Assembly (NCBI RefSeq): GCF_001653455.1
Contig: NZ_CP011486.1
Location: 558,001 to 622,000 of the forward strand
DNA: 64,000 bases
From: Helicobacter pylori
GTDB lineage: Bacteria > Campylobacterota > Campylobacteria > Campylobacterales > Helicobacteraceae
Direction of reading: 5' to 3'
Shown: positions 37,193 to 46,445 of the stretch, piece by piece
Layout: the number at the start of each line of letters is the position of its first letter
How positions within the stretch are numbered: the stretch's first letter is position 1
Translations under genes and position numbers: made by a program
The notes under the pieces: generated by a model
Told to the model about the DNA's origin: nothing
What the model saw: only the letters and a program-made list of their open reading frames with translations
Databases searched by the model: none

Positions 37193-38541
37193 TACATTTC
37201 GCCCCTTAATTGGTAGGTAATATCCCCCGCTCCAAAGCCTATCACAAACCCCTTTTCAATCGTTTCTGCTACCTCATCATTGACTAACAGCTCTAAAAAA
37301 TCCCCCTTTTTACGCACTCTGTCTATAAAGGTGGGGTTATAATGTTTAAAATGGGCTTTCAAATCAATGTCTCTTTTAACTTCACACGCGCTATAAACGG
37401 GTAAAATGATCAATCGGTCGCAATGCTCTAAAAAACATTTTTTAAACTCTTCTAAATTATCCATTAAGCGCGAATACTTGTGTGCTTGCCAAATGACAAT
37501 AATTTTTTCTTGCGTGTTTAACAAATCAGCATAAATCCTAGCGCTCTTTAAAGTGGCACTAATTTCGGTGGGGTGGTGGGCGTAATCATCAATGAGGATG
37601 AGCGCGTTTTTTTGCAAAATATCAAAGCGTTTTTTAATGCCTTTGAAATTCAATAAATTATTTCTAATTTCTTCTAAATGCAATTCATCTAAAGCGCTCA
37701 AAATCGCCAAACTCGCATTCGTGGCGTTATGTTCGCCTAACCCCCACACTAAAAAAGTCCCTAAATCTTTCAATTCAAATGAAGTGTAAGGCTCGCCCTC
37801 TTTTAAAATGTATTGAATATTGCGAATGTCTTTTTTTTCTAAAACAATAGCATCTTTAGAATAGTTTTTTAAAAAAGGATCTTCTTTATAAATCACTCTT
37901 TTTTGCGCATGGTCTAAAAAATATTCATAAGCGAAGAAAAATCGCTCTAAATCGTGATCATAATGCTCCAAATGTTCCGGCTCGGTGTTAGGCACAATCG
38001 CGCAATAAGGGTTAGAAAATAAAAAACTTGAATCGCTTTCATCCGCTTCAAAAACCAAGCTAACATTCGCACTCTCTCGCACATTGGAATCAAACTCTTT
38101 AGAATGTGCCCCAATAATCGCCCCAAAAGTGGGGCAAATCGCGCTCAACATCGCGCTGATACTGCTCTTTCCATGGGCCCCACACACGCTAAAAACCCGC
38201 TTGTCTTTAAGGATAGAATACAAAGCGTCTTTACGGGATAAAATAGGGATTTCTAATTCTTTAGCCCTTTGTATTTCGGTATTGTCTTCTTTGATAATGG
38301 CTGAATGGATGATCACATCTTGATTTTTAATCGCCTTTGGATCATGCGGGATATTAATTTCTACGCCTAAAGCTTTCAAATACTTAACGCTAGGGCTTAT
38401 GGCAATATCAGATCCGCTGATCTTAGCCCCTTGCGCTTTAAGGTATTTGGCTAAACCTGAAATGCCAATCCCCCCTATGCCAATGAAATGGATCTTGCAA
38501 TCTTGCAAATTTTTGAGTAAAACTTTTGGGGTTTCAAGCAT
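37192..38541 (-). CDS. murC: UDP-N-acetylmuramate--L-alanine ligase
   Basis: 449 residues; adds the first amino acid of the peptidoglycan stem peptide in the cytosol. The N-terminal UDP-binding domain has [14 protein letters not shown] (about 18-31). The ATP loop is GAHGKSS (about 118-124), where most MurC enzymes have GTHGKTT. Further marks are [11 protein letters not shown] near 168, [11 protein letters not shown] near 191, [12 protein letters not shown] near 310 and a terminal GFGAGDITY. It overlaps dapC by eight bases. Confidence 0.94.
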   Translation of the reverse strand: MLETPKVLLKNLQDCKIHFIGIGGIGISGLAKYLKAQGAKISGSDIAISPSVKYLKALGVEINIPHDPKAIKNQDVIIHSAIIKEDNTEIQRAKELEIPILSRKDALYSILKDKRVFSVCGAHGKSSISAMLSAICPTFGAIIGAHSKEFDSNVRESANVSLVFEADESDSSFLFSNPYCAIVPNTEPEHLEHYDHDLERFFFAYEYFLDHAQKRVIYKEDPFLKNYSKDAIVLEKKDIRNIQYILKEGEPYTSFELKDLGTFLVWGLGEHNATNASLAILSALDELHLEEIRNNLLNFKGIKKRFDILQKNALILIDDYAHHPTEISATLKSARIYADLLNTQEKIIVIWQAHKYSRLMDNLEEFKKCFLEHCDRLIILPVYSACEVKRDIDLKAHFKHYNPTFIDRVRKKGDFLELLVNDEVAETIEKGFVIGFGAGDITYQLRGEM

Positions 38542-39661
38542 GCTTTTCTCGGTAAGTTTCTATGATTTCTAAAGGCTTTTCTAAAAGGGGGGTGTCATAA
38601 ACAAGGGCTAAACGCACGTAGTCAGCACCGATATGATTACGCCCTAAATATAAAGCCGGTAAAGTAATAATGCCTTCGTTTTCAAAAAGTCTTTTAGCAA
38701 AATTTTCGCCGTTTTTAACGGGCAAATACACATAAAAACTATAAGGATAAATGAGCGTGTCTTTAAAGATTTTTCGCGCTAGTTTCAAGTTATTCGCATA
38801 AACATTACGGAAAAATTTTGCATGCTCTTCATCTAGCCAAGCTGCTTCACTCGCCTTTTGGATCGCATTAGCGCTCGTATAGCCTAAATAAGCGCGAAAG
38901 GCTTTGTATTTTTCTAAAATGCGGCTATCCCCAGCGATAAAACCACTCCTAAGCCCTGGAGCGCTAGAGCGTTTGGAGAGCGAATGGATCACCAAAACAT
39001 TTTTAAAATCTTTATTATCAGCGAGCATGCAAGCTTCTAAAAGCGAAGGGGCGGGCGCGTTTTCATAAATTTCACTATAACATTCATCGTTAATTAAAAT
39101 AAAATCATATTCTAAAGCGAGTTTGACCCAAGCGTGCAATTCTTCTAAAGAAAGGGTTCTTCCTGTGGGGTTGTTAGGGGAATTTAAGATCACTAAATCC
39201 ACTTCTTGCAACTCTTTTTCATTCAGGCTTGGAGTGAAATCATTTTCTTTTACTAAAGGCATTAAAAGGCTTTTGGCCCTAGCGAATTGAGCCGCCCCTT
39301 CATAGATTTGATAAAAGGGGTTAGGGTAGGCGATAGTGGGGTTTTGGTGATCAAATAAAACAAAACTAGGGAAATTAAACAACACTTCTCTAGAGCCTAG
39401 CGTAGAGATTAATTCGTTTTCTTTGAGTTCTATTTTAAAACGGCGTTTAAAAAAATCCCTTTGAGCCGCTCTCAAGCTTTCTTCAAACGCGCTTTTAGGG
39501 TAGATATTGAGCGAATGGGTGTGCTGTTTAAGGGTGTCTTGAATGAATTTAGGCGTTTCAAATCGTGGCTCACCGATGCCTAAATCTAAACCCCTTTTTT
39601 TAGGGGTAATTTCTTTAAACAAGGCTCTTAATCGTTCAAAAGGGTAAGGCTCAAAGGTCAT
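38534..39661 (-). CDS. dapC: PLP aminotransferase, probably N-succinyldiaminopimelate aminotransferase
   Basis: 375 residues, fold type I aminotransferase class I. Visible are [13 protein letters not shown] (about 22-34), [13 protein letters not shown] near 160, [11 protein letters not shown] near 190, and the PLP lysine in [16 protein letters not shown] (near residue 227). Together with dapD in this window it would supply meso-diaminopimelate and lysine by the succinylase route. Older annotations call it an AspB-like aminotransferase, so substrate is inferred from subfamily and context. It is the first gene of the operon with murC. Confidence 0.82.
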   Translation of the reverse strand: MTFEPYPFERLRALFKEITPKKRGLDLGIGEPRFETPKFIQDTLKQHTHSLNIYPKSAFEESLRAAQRDFFKRRFKIELKENELISTLGSREVLFNFPSFVLFDHQNPTIAYPNPFYQIYEGAAQFARAKSLLMPLVKENDFTPSLNEKELQEVDLVILNSPNNPTGRTLSLEELHAWVKLALEYDFILINDECYSEIYENAPAPSLLEACMLADNKDFKNVLVIHSLSKRSSAPGLRSGFIAGDSRILEKYKAFRAYLGYTSANAIQKASEAAWLDEEHAKFFRNVYANNLKLARKIFKDTLIYPYSFYVYLPVKNGENFAKRLFENEGIITLPALYLGRNHIGADYVRLALVYDTPLLEKPLEIIETYREKHA

Positions 39662-39761
39662 AGGGCTACTTTAATCTTAAAATGGAATAGTTAATCTTAC
39701 CTAAAATTTAAGCGTTTATTATTGAAAGAACTAAAAAAGAGTATAAGAGAATATAAAAGAG

Positions 39762-39767
39762 TATAAT
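39762..39767 (+). promoter_or_regulatory. -10 box of ispG in a triplicated AT motif
   Basis: A perfect TATAAT, preceded by two near copies of the same motif, so that AGTATAAGAGAATATAAAAG leads directly into AGTATAATAG. It lies about 32 bases upstream of the ispG ATG. Confidence 0.65.
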
Positions 39768-39798
39768 AGCGAAAGAATTTAACTTATAAAGAGGTTTG

Positions 39799-40875
39799 AT
39801 GCTAGAAAATAGGGTTAAGACCAAGCAAATTTTTATCGGTGGCGTAGCCATAGGGGGTGATGCCCCCATAAGCACGCAAAGCATGACCTTTAGTAAAACC
39901 GCTGATATTCAAAGCACTAAAAATCAAATTGACCGATTGAAACTCGCCGGGGCTGATTTGGTTAGGGTGGCAGTGAGCAATGAAAAGGACGCTTTGGCCT
40001 TAAAAGAATTGAAAAAAGTCTCTCCGTTGCCTTTAATCGCTGATATTCATTTCCATTATAAATTCGCTCTCATCGCCGCTCAAAGCGTGGATGCAATCAG
40101 AATCAATCCCGGAAACATCGGCTCTAAAGACAAAATTAAAGCGGTGGTTGATGCTTGTAGAGAAAAAAACATTCCTATAAGAATTGGCGTGAACGCCGGG
40201 AGTTTAGAAAAACAATTTGATCAAAAATACGGGCCAACCCCAAAAGGCATGGTAGAAAGCGCTTTGTATAACGCTAAACTTTTAGAAGATTTGGATTTTA
40301 CCAATTTTAAGATTTCTCTAAAAGCGAGCGATGTGATGCGCACCATAGAGGCGTATAGAATGTTGCGCCCGCTTGTGATCTATCCTTTCCATTTGGGGGT
40401 TACTGAAGCGGGTAATCTTTTTAGCTCCAGCATCAAATCCGCCATGGCTTTAGGGGGGCTTTTGATGGAGGGTATTGGAGATACAATGCGCGTGTCTATC
40501 ACAGGGGAATTAGAGAATGAAATCAAAGTGGCTAGAGCAATTTTACGCCATAGCGGGCGTTTGAAAGAGGGGATCAATTGGATTTCTTGCCCCACTTGTG
40601 GGCGCATTGAAGCCAATTTAGTGGATATGGCAAGCAAGGTAGAAAAACGCCTAAGCCACATTAAAACCCCTTTAGACATTAGCGTGATGGGCTGCGTGGT
40701 GAATGCATTAGGTGAAGCCAAACATGCAGACATGGCGATCGCTTTTGGGAATCGCAGCGGTTTGATTATCAAAGAAGGTAAAGTCATTCACAAGCTGGCT
40801 GAAAAGGATTTGTTTGAAACTTTTGTAACAGAAGTGGAAAATTTAGCTAAAGAAAGAGAAAAAAATTTAAATTAA
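39799..40875 (+). CDS. ispG: 4-hydroxy-3-methylbut-2-enyl diphosphate synthase
   Basis: 358 residues (GcpE). The enzyme of the MEP isoprenoid pathway that reduces MEcPP to HMBPP with a [4Fe-4S] cluster. The TIM-barrel half has [14 protein letters not shown] (about 20) and RINPGNIG near 98. The cluster ligands are in SCPTCGRIE (about 263-271) and [15 protein letters not shown] (about 297), a three-cysteine set as expected. An in-frame TTG lies one codon upstream, but AAAGAGG (39788-39794) suits the ATG at 39799. dapD follows after four bases. Confidence 0.95.
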   Translation: MLENRVKTKQIFIGGVAIGGDAPISTQSMTFSKTADIQSTKNQIDRLKLAGADLVRVAVSNEKDALALKELKKVSPLPLIADIHFHYKFALIAAQSVDAIRINPGNIGSKDKIKAVVDACREKNIPIRIGVNAGSLEKQFDQKYGPTPKGMVESALYNAKLLEDLDFTNFKISLKASDVMRTIEAYRMLRPLVIYPFHLGVTEAGNLFSSSIKSAMALGGLLMEGIGDTMRVSITGELENEIKVARAILRHSGRLKEGINWISCPTCGRIEANLVDMASKVEKRLSHIKTPLDISVMGCVVNALGEAKHADMAIAFGNRSGLIIKEGKVIHKLAEKDLFETFVTEVENLAKEREKNLN

Positions 40876-40879
40876 AGGC

Positions 40880-42091
40880 ATGGAAAAGATGAATAAGTTT
40901 AAAAATTTTGTGAGCAATTACCAGCAATCTGATCATTATAAAGAGCCTTTAGGTTTTGGTATTGCCAGAGTGGATATTGCCCCTATTTCCAAAAAGATTT
41001 TATGCGCCACTTACCCCATTTTGAACTGGAAAGATGAAAATCTAGGCTCTTATGTAGTGTTTTGCAATGCATTTTCTAAAGAAAAAATCCTAAAAGAGAG
41101 CGCTAGCGAATGCATCGTTGAGATTGATGAAAGTTTTGTGTTAAAAGCGCTAGATTTTTATACGCCCTTTTTGAATGAAGCCTACTCTAATAAAATGGTC
41201 CATAAAAATATCCAGGTGGTTTTAGAGCTTTTAAAAGCACTAGAAGAAAACCGCTTGAAAAATAGTAGTGGGGAGTCTCTCTATCGCTTGGTGATCTTGT
41301 TTGAAGACAAGCCTTGCGAGAGCGTGGAGAGCGCGTATATGAAACTTCTAGCGCTCTCTTTAGGTAAAGCCCCTTTGAGGAGTTTGAATTTAGAGGGCAT
41401 TTTTAACCAGCTTTCTAATGTGGCTTGGAGTGGGAATCAACCTTATGAATTAGAATGGCTCAGAACGAACGAAGTGGCTTTAAAAATGCGAGGCAATTTC
41501 CCTAGTATTGATTTTATAGACAAATTCCCGCGCTATTTGATGCAATTAATCCCTGAATTTGATAATATCCGCTTATTAGATAGCTCAAAAACGCGCTTTG
41601 GGGCGTATTTAGGGACCGGAGGTTATACCCAAATGCCCGGGGCTAGTTATGTGAATTTTAATGCAGGGGCGATGGGCGTGTGCATGAATGAGGGGCGCAT
41701 CTCTTCATCAGTCGTGGTTGGAGCAGGCACTGATATTGGTGGAGGAGCGAGTATTTTAGGCGTTTTAAGCGGAGGGAATAACAACCCTATTAGCATCGGC
41801 AAAAATTGTTTGCTAGGGGCTAATAGCGTTACCGGTATCAGTCTAGGCGATGGCTGTATTGTGGATGCAGGCGTTGCGATACTAGCCGGGAGCGTGATAG
41901 AAGTTGAAGAAAATGAGTTTAAAAAGCTTTTAGAAGTGAATAACAATTTAGAAAAACATGCCAACAATCTTTATAAGGGCAAAGAGCTTTCCGGGAAAAA
42001 TGGCGTGCATTTTCGTTTAAATAGCCAAAATGGTAAGTTGATTGCTTTTAGGAGCGTGAAAAAAATTGAGTTGAATCAAAACCTGCATTAA
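40880..42091 (+). CDS. dapD: Tetrahydrodipicolinate N-succinyltransferase
   Basis: 403 residues. It transfers succinyl from succinyl-CoA to tetrahydrodipicolinate in lysine/diaminopimelate synthesis. The C-terminal part (about 240-335) is a left-handed beta-helix with hexapeptide repeats, including VVGAGTDIGGGASILG and ISIGKNCLLGANSVTG. The longer N-terminal domain is typical of the epsilonproteobacterial type rather than the 270-residue E. coli form. An ATG three codons in (40889) could also be the start. The gene is directly after ispG and 11 bases before hcpF. Confidence 0.9.
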   Translation: MEKMNKFKNFVSNYQQSDHYKEPLGFGIARVDIAPISKKILCATYPILNWKDENLGSYVVFCNAFSKEKILKESASECIVEIDESFVLKALDFYTPFLNEAYSNKMVHKNIQVVLELLKALEENRLKNSSGESLYRLVILFEDKPCESVESAYMKLLALSLGKAPLRSLNLEGIFNQLSNVAWSGNQPYELEWLRTNEVALKMRGNFPSIDFIDKFPRYLMQLIPEFDNIRLLDSSKTRFGAYLGTGGYTQMPGASYVNFNAGAMGVCMNEGRISSSVVVGAGTDIGGGASILGVLSGGNNNPISIGKNCLLGANSVTGISLGDGCIVDAGVAILAGSVIEVEENEFKKLLEVNNNLEKHANNLYKGKELSGKNGVHFRLNSQNGKLIAFRSVKKIELNQNLH

Positions 42092-42102
42092 GGATTAAAA
42101 GA

Positions 42103-43161
42103 ATGCTCAAAAAAAGTTTGTTTTTACTTGTTTTTTTAGTCTTACAGATTGGCAACGCTGAAGAAAACAATCAAGCCCCAAAAAACACGCCCCCTGAACT
42201 CAACCCCGCTAACGCTAAGGGCGTGCCAAACCCTAACACCCAAATCAACCCTAAAGAAAACAATTCTAATTTATTGGACAAACTAGGTTCTCCTGAAAAC
42301 GCTCAAACCGAGCTTTCTGCCGGTATTGATCTGGCTAAAAAAGGCGATTATCAAGGGGCTTTTAAGCTCTTTTCTCAATCATGCGATAACGGCAATGCGG
42401 CCGGGTGTTTTGCAGTGGGGGCGATGTATGCTAATGGGGTGGGCATTCAAACCAACCGATTGAAAGCCGCTCGCTACTATGAAATGGGTTGCAGTGGGGG
42501 CGATGCGACCGCTTGCGCGAATCTGGCTCAAATGTATGAAAACAAGAAAAACGCTGATGCAAACGATAAAGAAAACGCTTTGCAATTGTATGCGGTGGCT
42601 TGTCAAGGGGGGGATATGATTGCATGCAATAATTTGGGGTGGATGTTTGCAAACGGGAGTGGGGCCCCAAAAGATTATTACAAAGCGATAAGTTATTATA
42701 AATTTTCATGCGAAAATGGGAATGACATGGGGTGCTATAATCTCGGCTTGATGTCTAATGTGAATAATATTTATGGCATTGATAAGGCGCAACTCAGTCA
42801 AGTGGATTTGAATTATTTGGCTTGTAATGCAGGGGATATGATGGGGTGCGCGAATTTAGGCTGGATTTATGCGAATGGGGATTTGGGGGCTCCGTTGAAT
42901 AACCACTACGCGGCGAAATATTTCCAAATGGCATGCGATGGGGGGATTTTGGGGAGTTGTAACAATTTAGGCGTGTTGTATCAAAAGGGTTTAGGCGTGC
43001 CTCAAGATGACCAAAGAGCGTTAGACTTGTTCTCGTATGCGTGCGATAATGGTTTTGAATCAAGCTGTCGTAATTATGGGAATTTTAAAGAACATTTATT
43101 GCGCATGAACCCTAATTATGGGCGCTTGTTCATGCCGTATAACTCTTATGATGCTCCATAA
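42103..43161 (+). CDS. hcpF: Secreted Sel1-repeat cysteine-rich protein (HcpF)
   Basis: 352 residues with a Sec signal peptide (MLKKSLFLLVFLVLQIGNAE, cut near residue 20) and a Pro/Asn-rich linker to about 65. Seven Sel1-like alpha/alpha repeats follow (about 80-335), most with the Hcp pattern of two cysteines eight residues apart (CDNGNAAGC, CSGGDATAC, CQGGDMIAC, CENGNDMGC, CNAGDMMGC, CDGGILGSC, CDNGFESSC), which form disulphides inside each repeat. Hcp proteins are H. pylori-specific secreted proteins recognised by host antibodies; the ligand is unknown. Start ATG 11 bases after dapD. Confidence 0.88.
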   Translation: MLKKSLFLLVFLVLQIGNAEENNQAPKNTPPELNPANAKGVPNPNTQINPKENNSNLLDKLGSPENAQTELSAGIDLAKKGDYQGAFKLFSQSCDNGNAAGCFAVGAMYANGVGIQTNRLKAARYYEMGCSGGDATACANLAQMYENKKNADANDKENALQLYAVACQGGDMIACNNLGWMFANGSGAPKDYYKAISYYKFSCENGNDMGCYNLGLMSNVNNIYGIDKAQLSQVDLNYLACNAGDMMGCANLGWIYANGDLGAPLNNHYAAKYFQMACDGGILGSCNNLGVLYQKGLGVPQDDQRALDLFSYACDNGFESSCRNYGNFKEHLLRMNPNYGRLFMPYNSYDAP

Positions 43162-43251
43162 AGACCAAAAAGACTAAAAAGCATTTTTTACAATCAAAAT
43201 AAATAGCTTGATTTCAATCAAGCGATAACATCTTTAAAAAGCGGTATTCTT

Positions 43252-43285
43252 GGGTTATGGGGGTTTAATTGGGGGTTGTAGGGGG
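43252..43285 (+). promoter_or_regulatory. G-quadruplex motif
   Basis: Runs of 3, 5, 5 and 5 G separated by 4, 7 and 5 bases satisfy the G3+N1-7 quadruplex rule on the plus strand. It lies about 240 bases upstream of the DUF262 gene and 90 bases after hcpF. Confidence 0.55.
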
Positions 43286-43465
43286 AATTATTTCAAAATA
43301 CCCCTATCCCCTTAAGAGAATGGATTTTATTTAAAAAATAATTTTTACAATAAAATATAAAATGATAAAAAAGTAATCAAAATCCTTTTTTTAAAAAAAG
43401 CAAATTCCTTCAATTCCAACAAATTTTTTCCCATAAATTGCGGTTTTTTCAAAATTTAAGCTTTC

Positions 43466-43487
43466 TTTTTTTTTTTGATTTAATACT
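43466..43487 (+). promoter_or_regulatory. T11 tract next to a -10 box of the DUF262 gene
   Basis: Eleven T (43466-43476) directly precede TTTAATACT (43479-43487), a plausible -10, with the ribosome site AAAGGA at about 43510. Homopolymer T or A tracts between -35 and -10 tune several H. pylori promoters by length change. Confidence 0.45.
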
Positions 43488-43522
43488 CAATGCAATTTTA
43501 ATTTCATTCAAAAGGAAAAGCT

Positions 43523-45571
43523 ATGACAGCAACGCAAAGCACCATTAACGACTTTTTTGCCTTAACAGGCACGATCTTTTCTATCCCTGTATACCAGAGG
43601 AACTACACTTGGGAGGAAGAAAATTGTGAAAAGTTACTGCAAGATATTATCAATATCTCTCAAAATAAAAAAACGCATTTCATGGGTTCTATCACTTGTA
43701 TCTTGCATTTGATTGATGATGAAAAAAGTTTGAGGCAGTTGCAAGAATTTGTCATTATTGACGGGCAGCAAAGGATTACTACCATCATGCTTTTGCTTAA
43801 AGCCATAGAGACAAAGATACAAAATGAAGGGATAAAAAAAGAGATTGGTAATCTACTCAATCTTTCGGGACAAAGGTTGCGCTTAAAACCCATTAAAAGC
43901 GACAGAGAAGCCTTTGATCTGGTCATGCAAAATCGATCGCATGAAATACAAGGCGTATCACACATTAAAAATAACTATAAATTTTTCACCAAAGAGCTTG
44001 ACAAGTGTCTAGACAAAGGGTATCGCATAGAAGAGATTTATGGCGCGTTTTTGCGGCTTAACATCGTAGCCATAAGATTAAAGATAGGCGAAGACGATCC
44101 GCAAGTGGTGTTTGAAAGCATTAACGCTACCGGCGTGCAATTAAAAGGGCTGGATCTCATCCGCAACTACCTGATGATGGGAGAAAATTCTGACAGACAG
44201 AAACATCTTTATGAGACTTATTGGGTGCCTTTAGAAAATTGGCTTGGCGAAAAGGATTTGAATGAATTTATTACAACTTATTTAAGAATCTATTTTGAAG
44301 ATAAATTAAAAAAAGAAGAGCGAGAAGTGTATTACGTGCTAAAAGCCCACCACAGAGACAATTTCCCTAATGACATACAAGCCCTTATGAGCGATATGCG
44401 TGAATACGGCAGAATCTATCAAATCTTTTTAGACAGAGATCATCATTTTTTAGAGCGTGGGGACTCGCAGCAGTTGGCGAAATTACGCTTGTGTATTAAA
44501 GATCTTGTGAAAATCAAATTTGGCGTGGCAAAGCCCTTTATCTTGCGTTGCACCAGAGACTTTGAGGAAGGCAAATTGGATTATGAAAATTTCCATGAAA
44601 TTTTGCAAATCCTTATCAGCTACTATGTGCGCCGGAGCGTGTGCGGAGATCCTACCGCTGCGCTTAACAAAGTTCTTTATTCTTTATACAGACAGCTAGA
44701 AGAAAATGTTTCAGCCGATGCATTGAAGCGGTATTTGGGCAAGAGCGTTGGTCAAGCGGCGTTCCCCAATGACGATCGCCTTAAAGCGGCGTTTCTTGCG
44801 CATAATGCATCGGCAGTTCAAGTGTGCAAATTCATCCTGCTTGAGATAGAAAAATTAAGTAACGCCGAACCGCCAAGAGAAGAAAATCTAGAAGTGGAAC
44901 ATTTCTACCCCAAAACCCCCACTCAAGAATGGCGCGATAAGGTGGGAGACTATTTCACTTTTGAACAAAATTACCTCAATAATTTTGGGAATCTAACCTT
45001 AACCGGGCAAAATTCAAGGCTTGGCAACAAATCTTACGAGGCAAAAATAGAGCTTATGGAACAACACAGCTCCTTGCATTTAAACGACTATTTCATCAAT
45101 AACACAGACTCTTGGGGGATAGAGGAAGTGAAGGCTAGGAGCGAGTATCTGGCAAATCAATTTTGTCAAGTGGCGTTGTTTAAGGATTTGCCTAAAGAAT
45201 ACCGCGCAAGAGAGCTTAACAAAACCCTTGATGATGACTTAACCCACCAAAAACTTTCAAGCGTCAAGCTCCCCAATGGCCAAAGGCGAACAGCAACAAA
45301 AGCTAAGGAATTGGCTAGCGTTGTCATAAATTATTTACTGGAAAATGCTAGAGAAGCCTTTGAATATTACACAGACGATGAATCTCAAAAATACATCTGT
45401 TGGAATAAAGCAAAAGCTGAAATAAGGGATAGAGATGGCACTTTGGTCGTGCCTTTTGAAAAATACGGATTCTACTTTGTAAGCAATGCGAGTTTCAAAA
45501 CTGTGGGCAGTAACCTTAGGGATCTTATCGTAGGTTGCGAGCTGGATCCTAGAGAATTTATTGTGGAGTAG
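43523..45571 (+). CDS. DUF262/DUF1524 protein, GmrSD-like (possible type IV restriction or defence)
   Basis: 682 residues. The N-terminal DUF262 domain has FSIPVYQRNYTWEEE (about 15-29) and the nucleotide-handling motif IIDGQQRITTIMLLL (about 78-92). Past the middle is an HNH-type nuclease motif of DUF1524: LEVEHFYPKTP (about 455-465), then FGNLTLTGQNSRLGNKSY (about 491-508). About 170 more residues follow with no recognised domain. This two-domain order is that of GmrSD/BrxU-type enzymes that cut modified phage DNA using nucleotide hydrolysis. No partner restriction gene is adjacent. Expression may vary through the T11 tract upstream. Defence is inferred from family resemblance. Confidence 0.75.
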   Translation: MTATQSTINDFFALTGTIFSIPVYQRNYTWEEENCEKLLQDIINISQNKKTHFMGSITCILHLIDDEKSLRQLQEFVIIDGQQRITTIMLLLKAIETKIQNEGIKKEIGNLLNLSGQRLRLKPIKSDREAFDLVMQNRSHEIQGVSHIKNNYKFFTKELDKCLDKGYRIEEIYGAFLRLNIVAIRLKIGEDDPQVVFESINATGVQLKGLDLIRNYLMMGENSDRQKHLYETYWVPLENWLGEKDLNEFITTYLRIYFEDKLKKEEREVYYVLKAHHRDNFPNDIQALMSDMREYGRIYQIFLDRDHHFLERGDSQQLAKLRLCIKDLVKIKFGVAKPFILRCTRDFEEGKLDYENFHEILQILISYYVRRSVCGDPTAALNKVLYSLYRQLEENVSADALKRYLGKSVGQAAFPNDDRLKAAFLAHNASAVQVCKFILLEIEKLSNAEPPREENLEVEHFYPKTPTQEWRDKVGDYFTFEQNYLNNFGNLTLTGQNSRLGNKSYEAKIELMEQHSSLHLNDYFINNTDSWGIEEVKARSEYLANQFCQVALFKDLPKEYRARELNKTLDDDLTHQKLSSVKLPNGQRRTATKAKELASVVINYLLENAREAFEYYTDDESQKYICWNKAKAEIRDRDGTLVVPFEKYGFYFVSNASFKTVGSNLRDLIVGCELDPREFIVE

Positions 45572-45661
45572 GTAGCGCCTCATTTTGGCACTATGGCTAA
45601 TGCTATGGTTTAAGCCAAAAACACAAAGCATGGGGCTTTGAATACCGCACCAAGCCAACCG

Positions 45662-45685
45662 CCCCCCTTAAAGGAATGGGGGTTT
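45662..45685 (+). terminator. Possible terminator after the DUF262 gene
   Basis: A C-run (45662-45667) pairs with five G (45678-45682), extended by TT/AA, followed by only three T. It lies between the convergent DUF262 gene and mdaB. Confidence 0.4.
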
Positions 45686-45703
45686 AAAAATCCTTATTTT
45701 AGA

Positions 45704-46288
45704 CTATTTACCAAAAACTTGATGCAAATGCGTAGTGAGGGAGTTAAGGTATTGCTCCACTTGGGGGTTTTTCACCACATCGTTGCAAATAAAAGTAGGC
45801 AATGCTGAAAGCCCTAAAAATTGGAACGCCTTATGCAAATGCAAATACACGACATCCACGCCCACCCCTTCAAAAAATTCATTAGGATCGTTAAAGGCTT
45901 CAATGGGAGCGTTCCAAGTCAAGCTTAGCATGTATTTTTTGCCTTGCATCAAGCCTCCTTTCCCATAGTTTTTGGTAGGATTTTGCGAGCTTCTGCCATC
46001 GGTAGTATAAAGTTTTCCATGCCCTGAAGTGAAGACTTCATCAATGTATTTTTTCACAATCCAAGGCTCTCCCATCCACCAGCCGGGCATTTGCCAAATA
46101 GTCGCATCAGCGTTAAAGAATTTCTCCACTTCTTGGCTCTTTTCATAGCCTTTATCCACGATCGTTGTATCCACTTCTAACCCTAAAGATTCTAAAGTTT
46201 TTTTTGCATGCTGGGTCAAGGTTTCATTGAGTTTCCCCCCAGAAGACCCAAACGCTTTGGCTCCGTTAATGATGAGTACTTTTTTCAT
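45704..46288 (-). CDS. mdaB: NAD(P)H quinone reductase MdaB
   Basis: 194 residues, flavodoxin-like fold. Visible are KVLIINGAKAFGSSGGKLN (about 3-21), WQMPGWWMGEPWIVKKYIDEVF near 85-106, the flavin-contact region GKGGLMQGKKYMLSLTWNAP near 120-139, and a C-terminal coenzyme region. It performs two-electron quinone reduction with FAD, avoiding semiquinone radicals; in H. pylori it protects against oxygen stress and aids colonisation. ATG with AAGGAAC ribosome site. It is divergent from the hydrogenase operon. Confidence 0.93.
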   Translation of the reverse strand: MKKVLIINGAKAFGSSGGKLNETLTQHAKKTLESLGLEVDTTIVDKGYEKSQEVEKFFNADATIWQMPGWWMGEPWIVKKYIDEVFTSGHGKLYTTDGRSSQNPTKNYGKGGLMQGKKYMLSLTWNAPIEAFNDPNEFFEGVGVDVVYLHLHKAFQFLGLSALPTFICNDVVKNPQVEQYLNSLTTHLHQVFGK

Positions 46289-46318
46289 TTTGTTCCTTTT
46301 TTAATAAAATAAAAGGAC

Positions 46319-46324
46319 ATTCTA
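46319..46324 (-). promoter_or_regulatory. -10 box of mdaB
   Basis: TAGAAT on the minus strand, about 30 bases before the mdaB start, within the 157-base divergent gap. Confidence 0.5.
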
Positions 46325-46414
46325 TCCAATGAAACTTAATATTAAAGAAAATCCCTTAACCTGAATAAAAATTAAAAAACAATCAATTACAACTATATTA
46401 TTTTTATTATGTTA

Positions 46415-46421
46415 AGATAAT
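46415..46421 (+). promoter_or_regulatory. -10-like box of the hyd operon
   Basis: AGATAAT about 25 bases upstream of the hydA ATG, within an AT-rich stretch. The ribosome site AAGGAG is at 46435-46440. Confidence 0.4.
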
Positions 46422-46445
46422 GAAAATTTCTCTTAAGGAGTGGTC

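Larger units (their letters stand above)
43162..43522. other. 361-base intergenic region between hcpF and the DUF262 gene
   Basis: No gene is seen. In order it holds an 8-base-pair hairpin at 43206-43223 (GCTTGATT, 2-base loop, AATCAAGC), a G-rich stretch with four G-runs at 43252-43285, two C4 runs at 43301-43311 that could pair with it, a very AT-rich stretch, and a T11 tract just before a -10-like box. The hairpin and the C/G runs might end hcpF transcription, but no classical T-tailed stem is present. Confidence 0.6.

Noticed and set aside
43162-43522. A small RNA or type I toxin gene in the long intergenic region
   Set aside because: No promoter-hairpin-T-run set and no short hydrophobic peptide frame could be supported.
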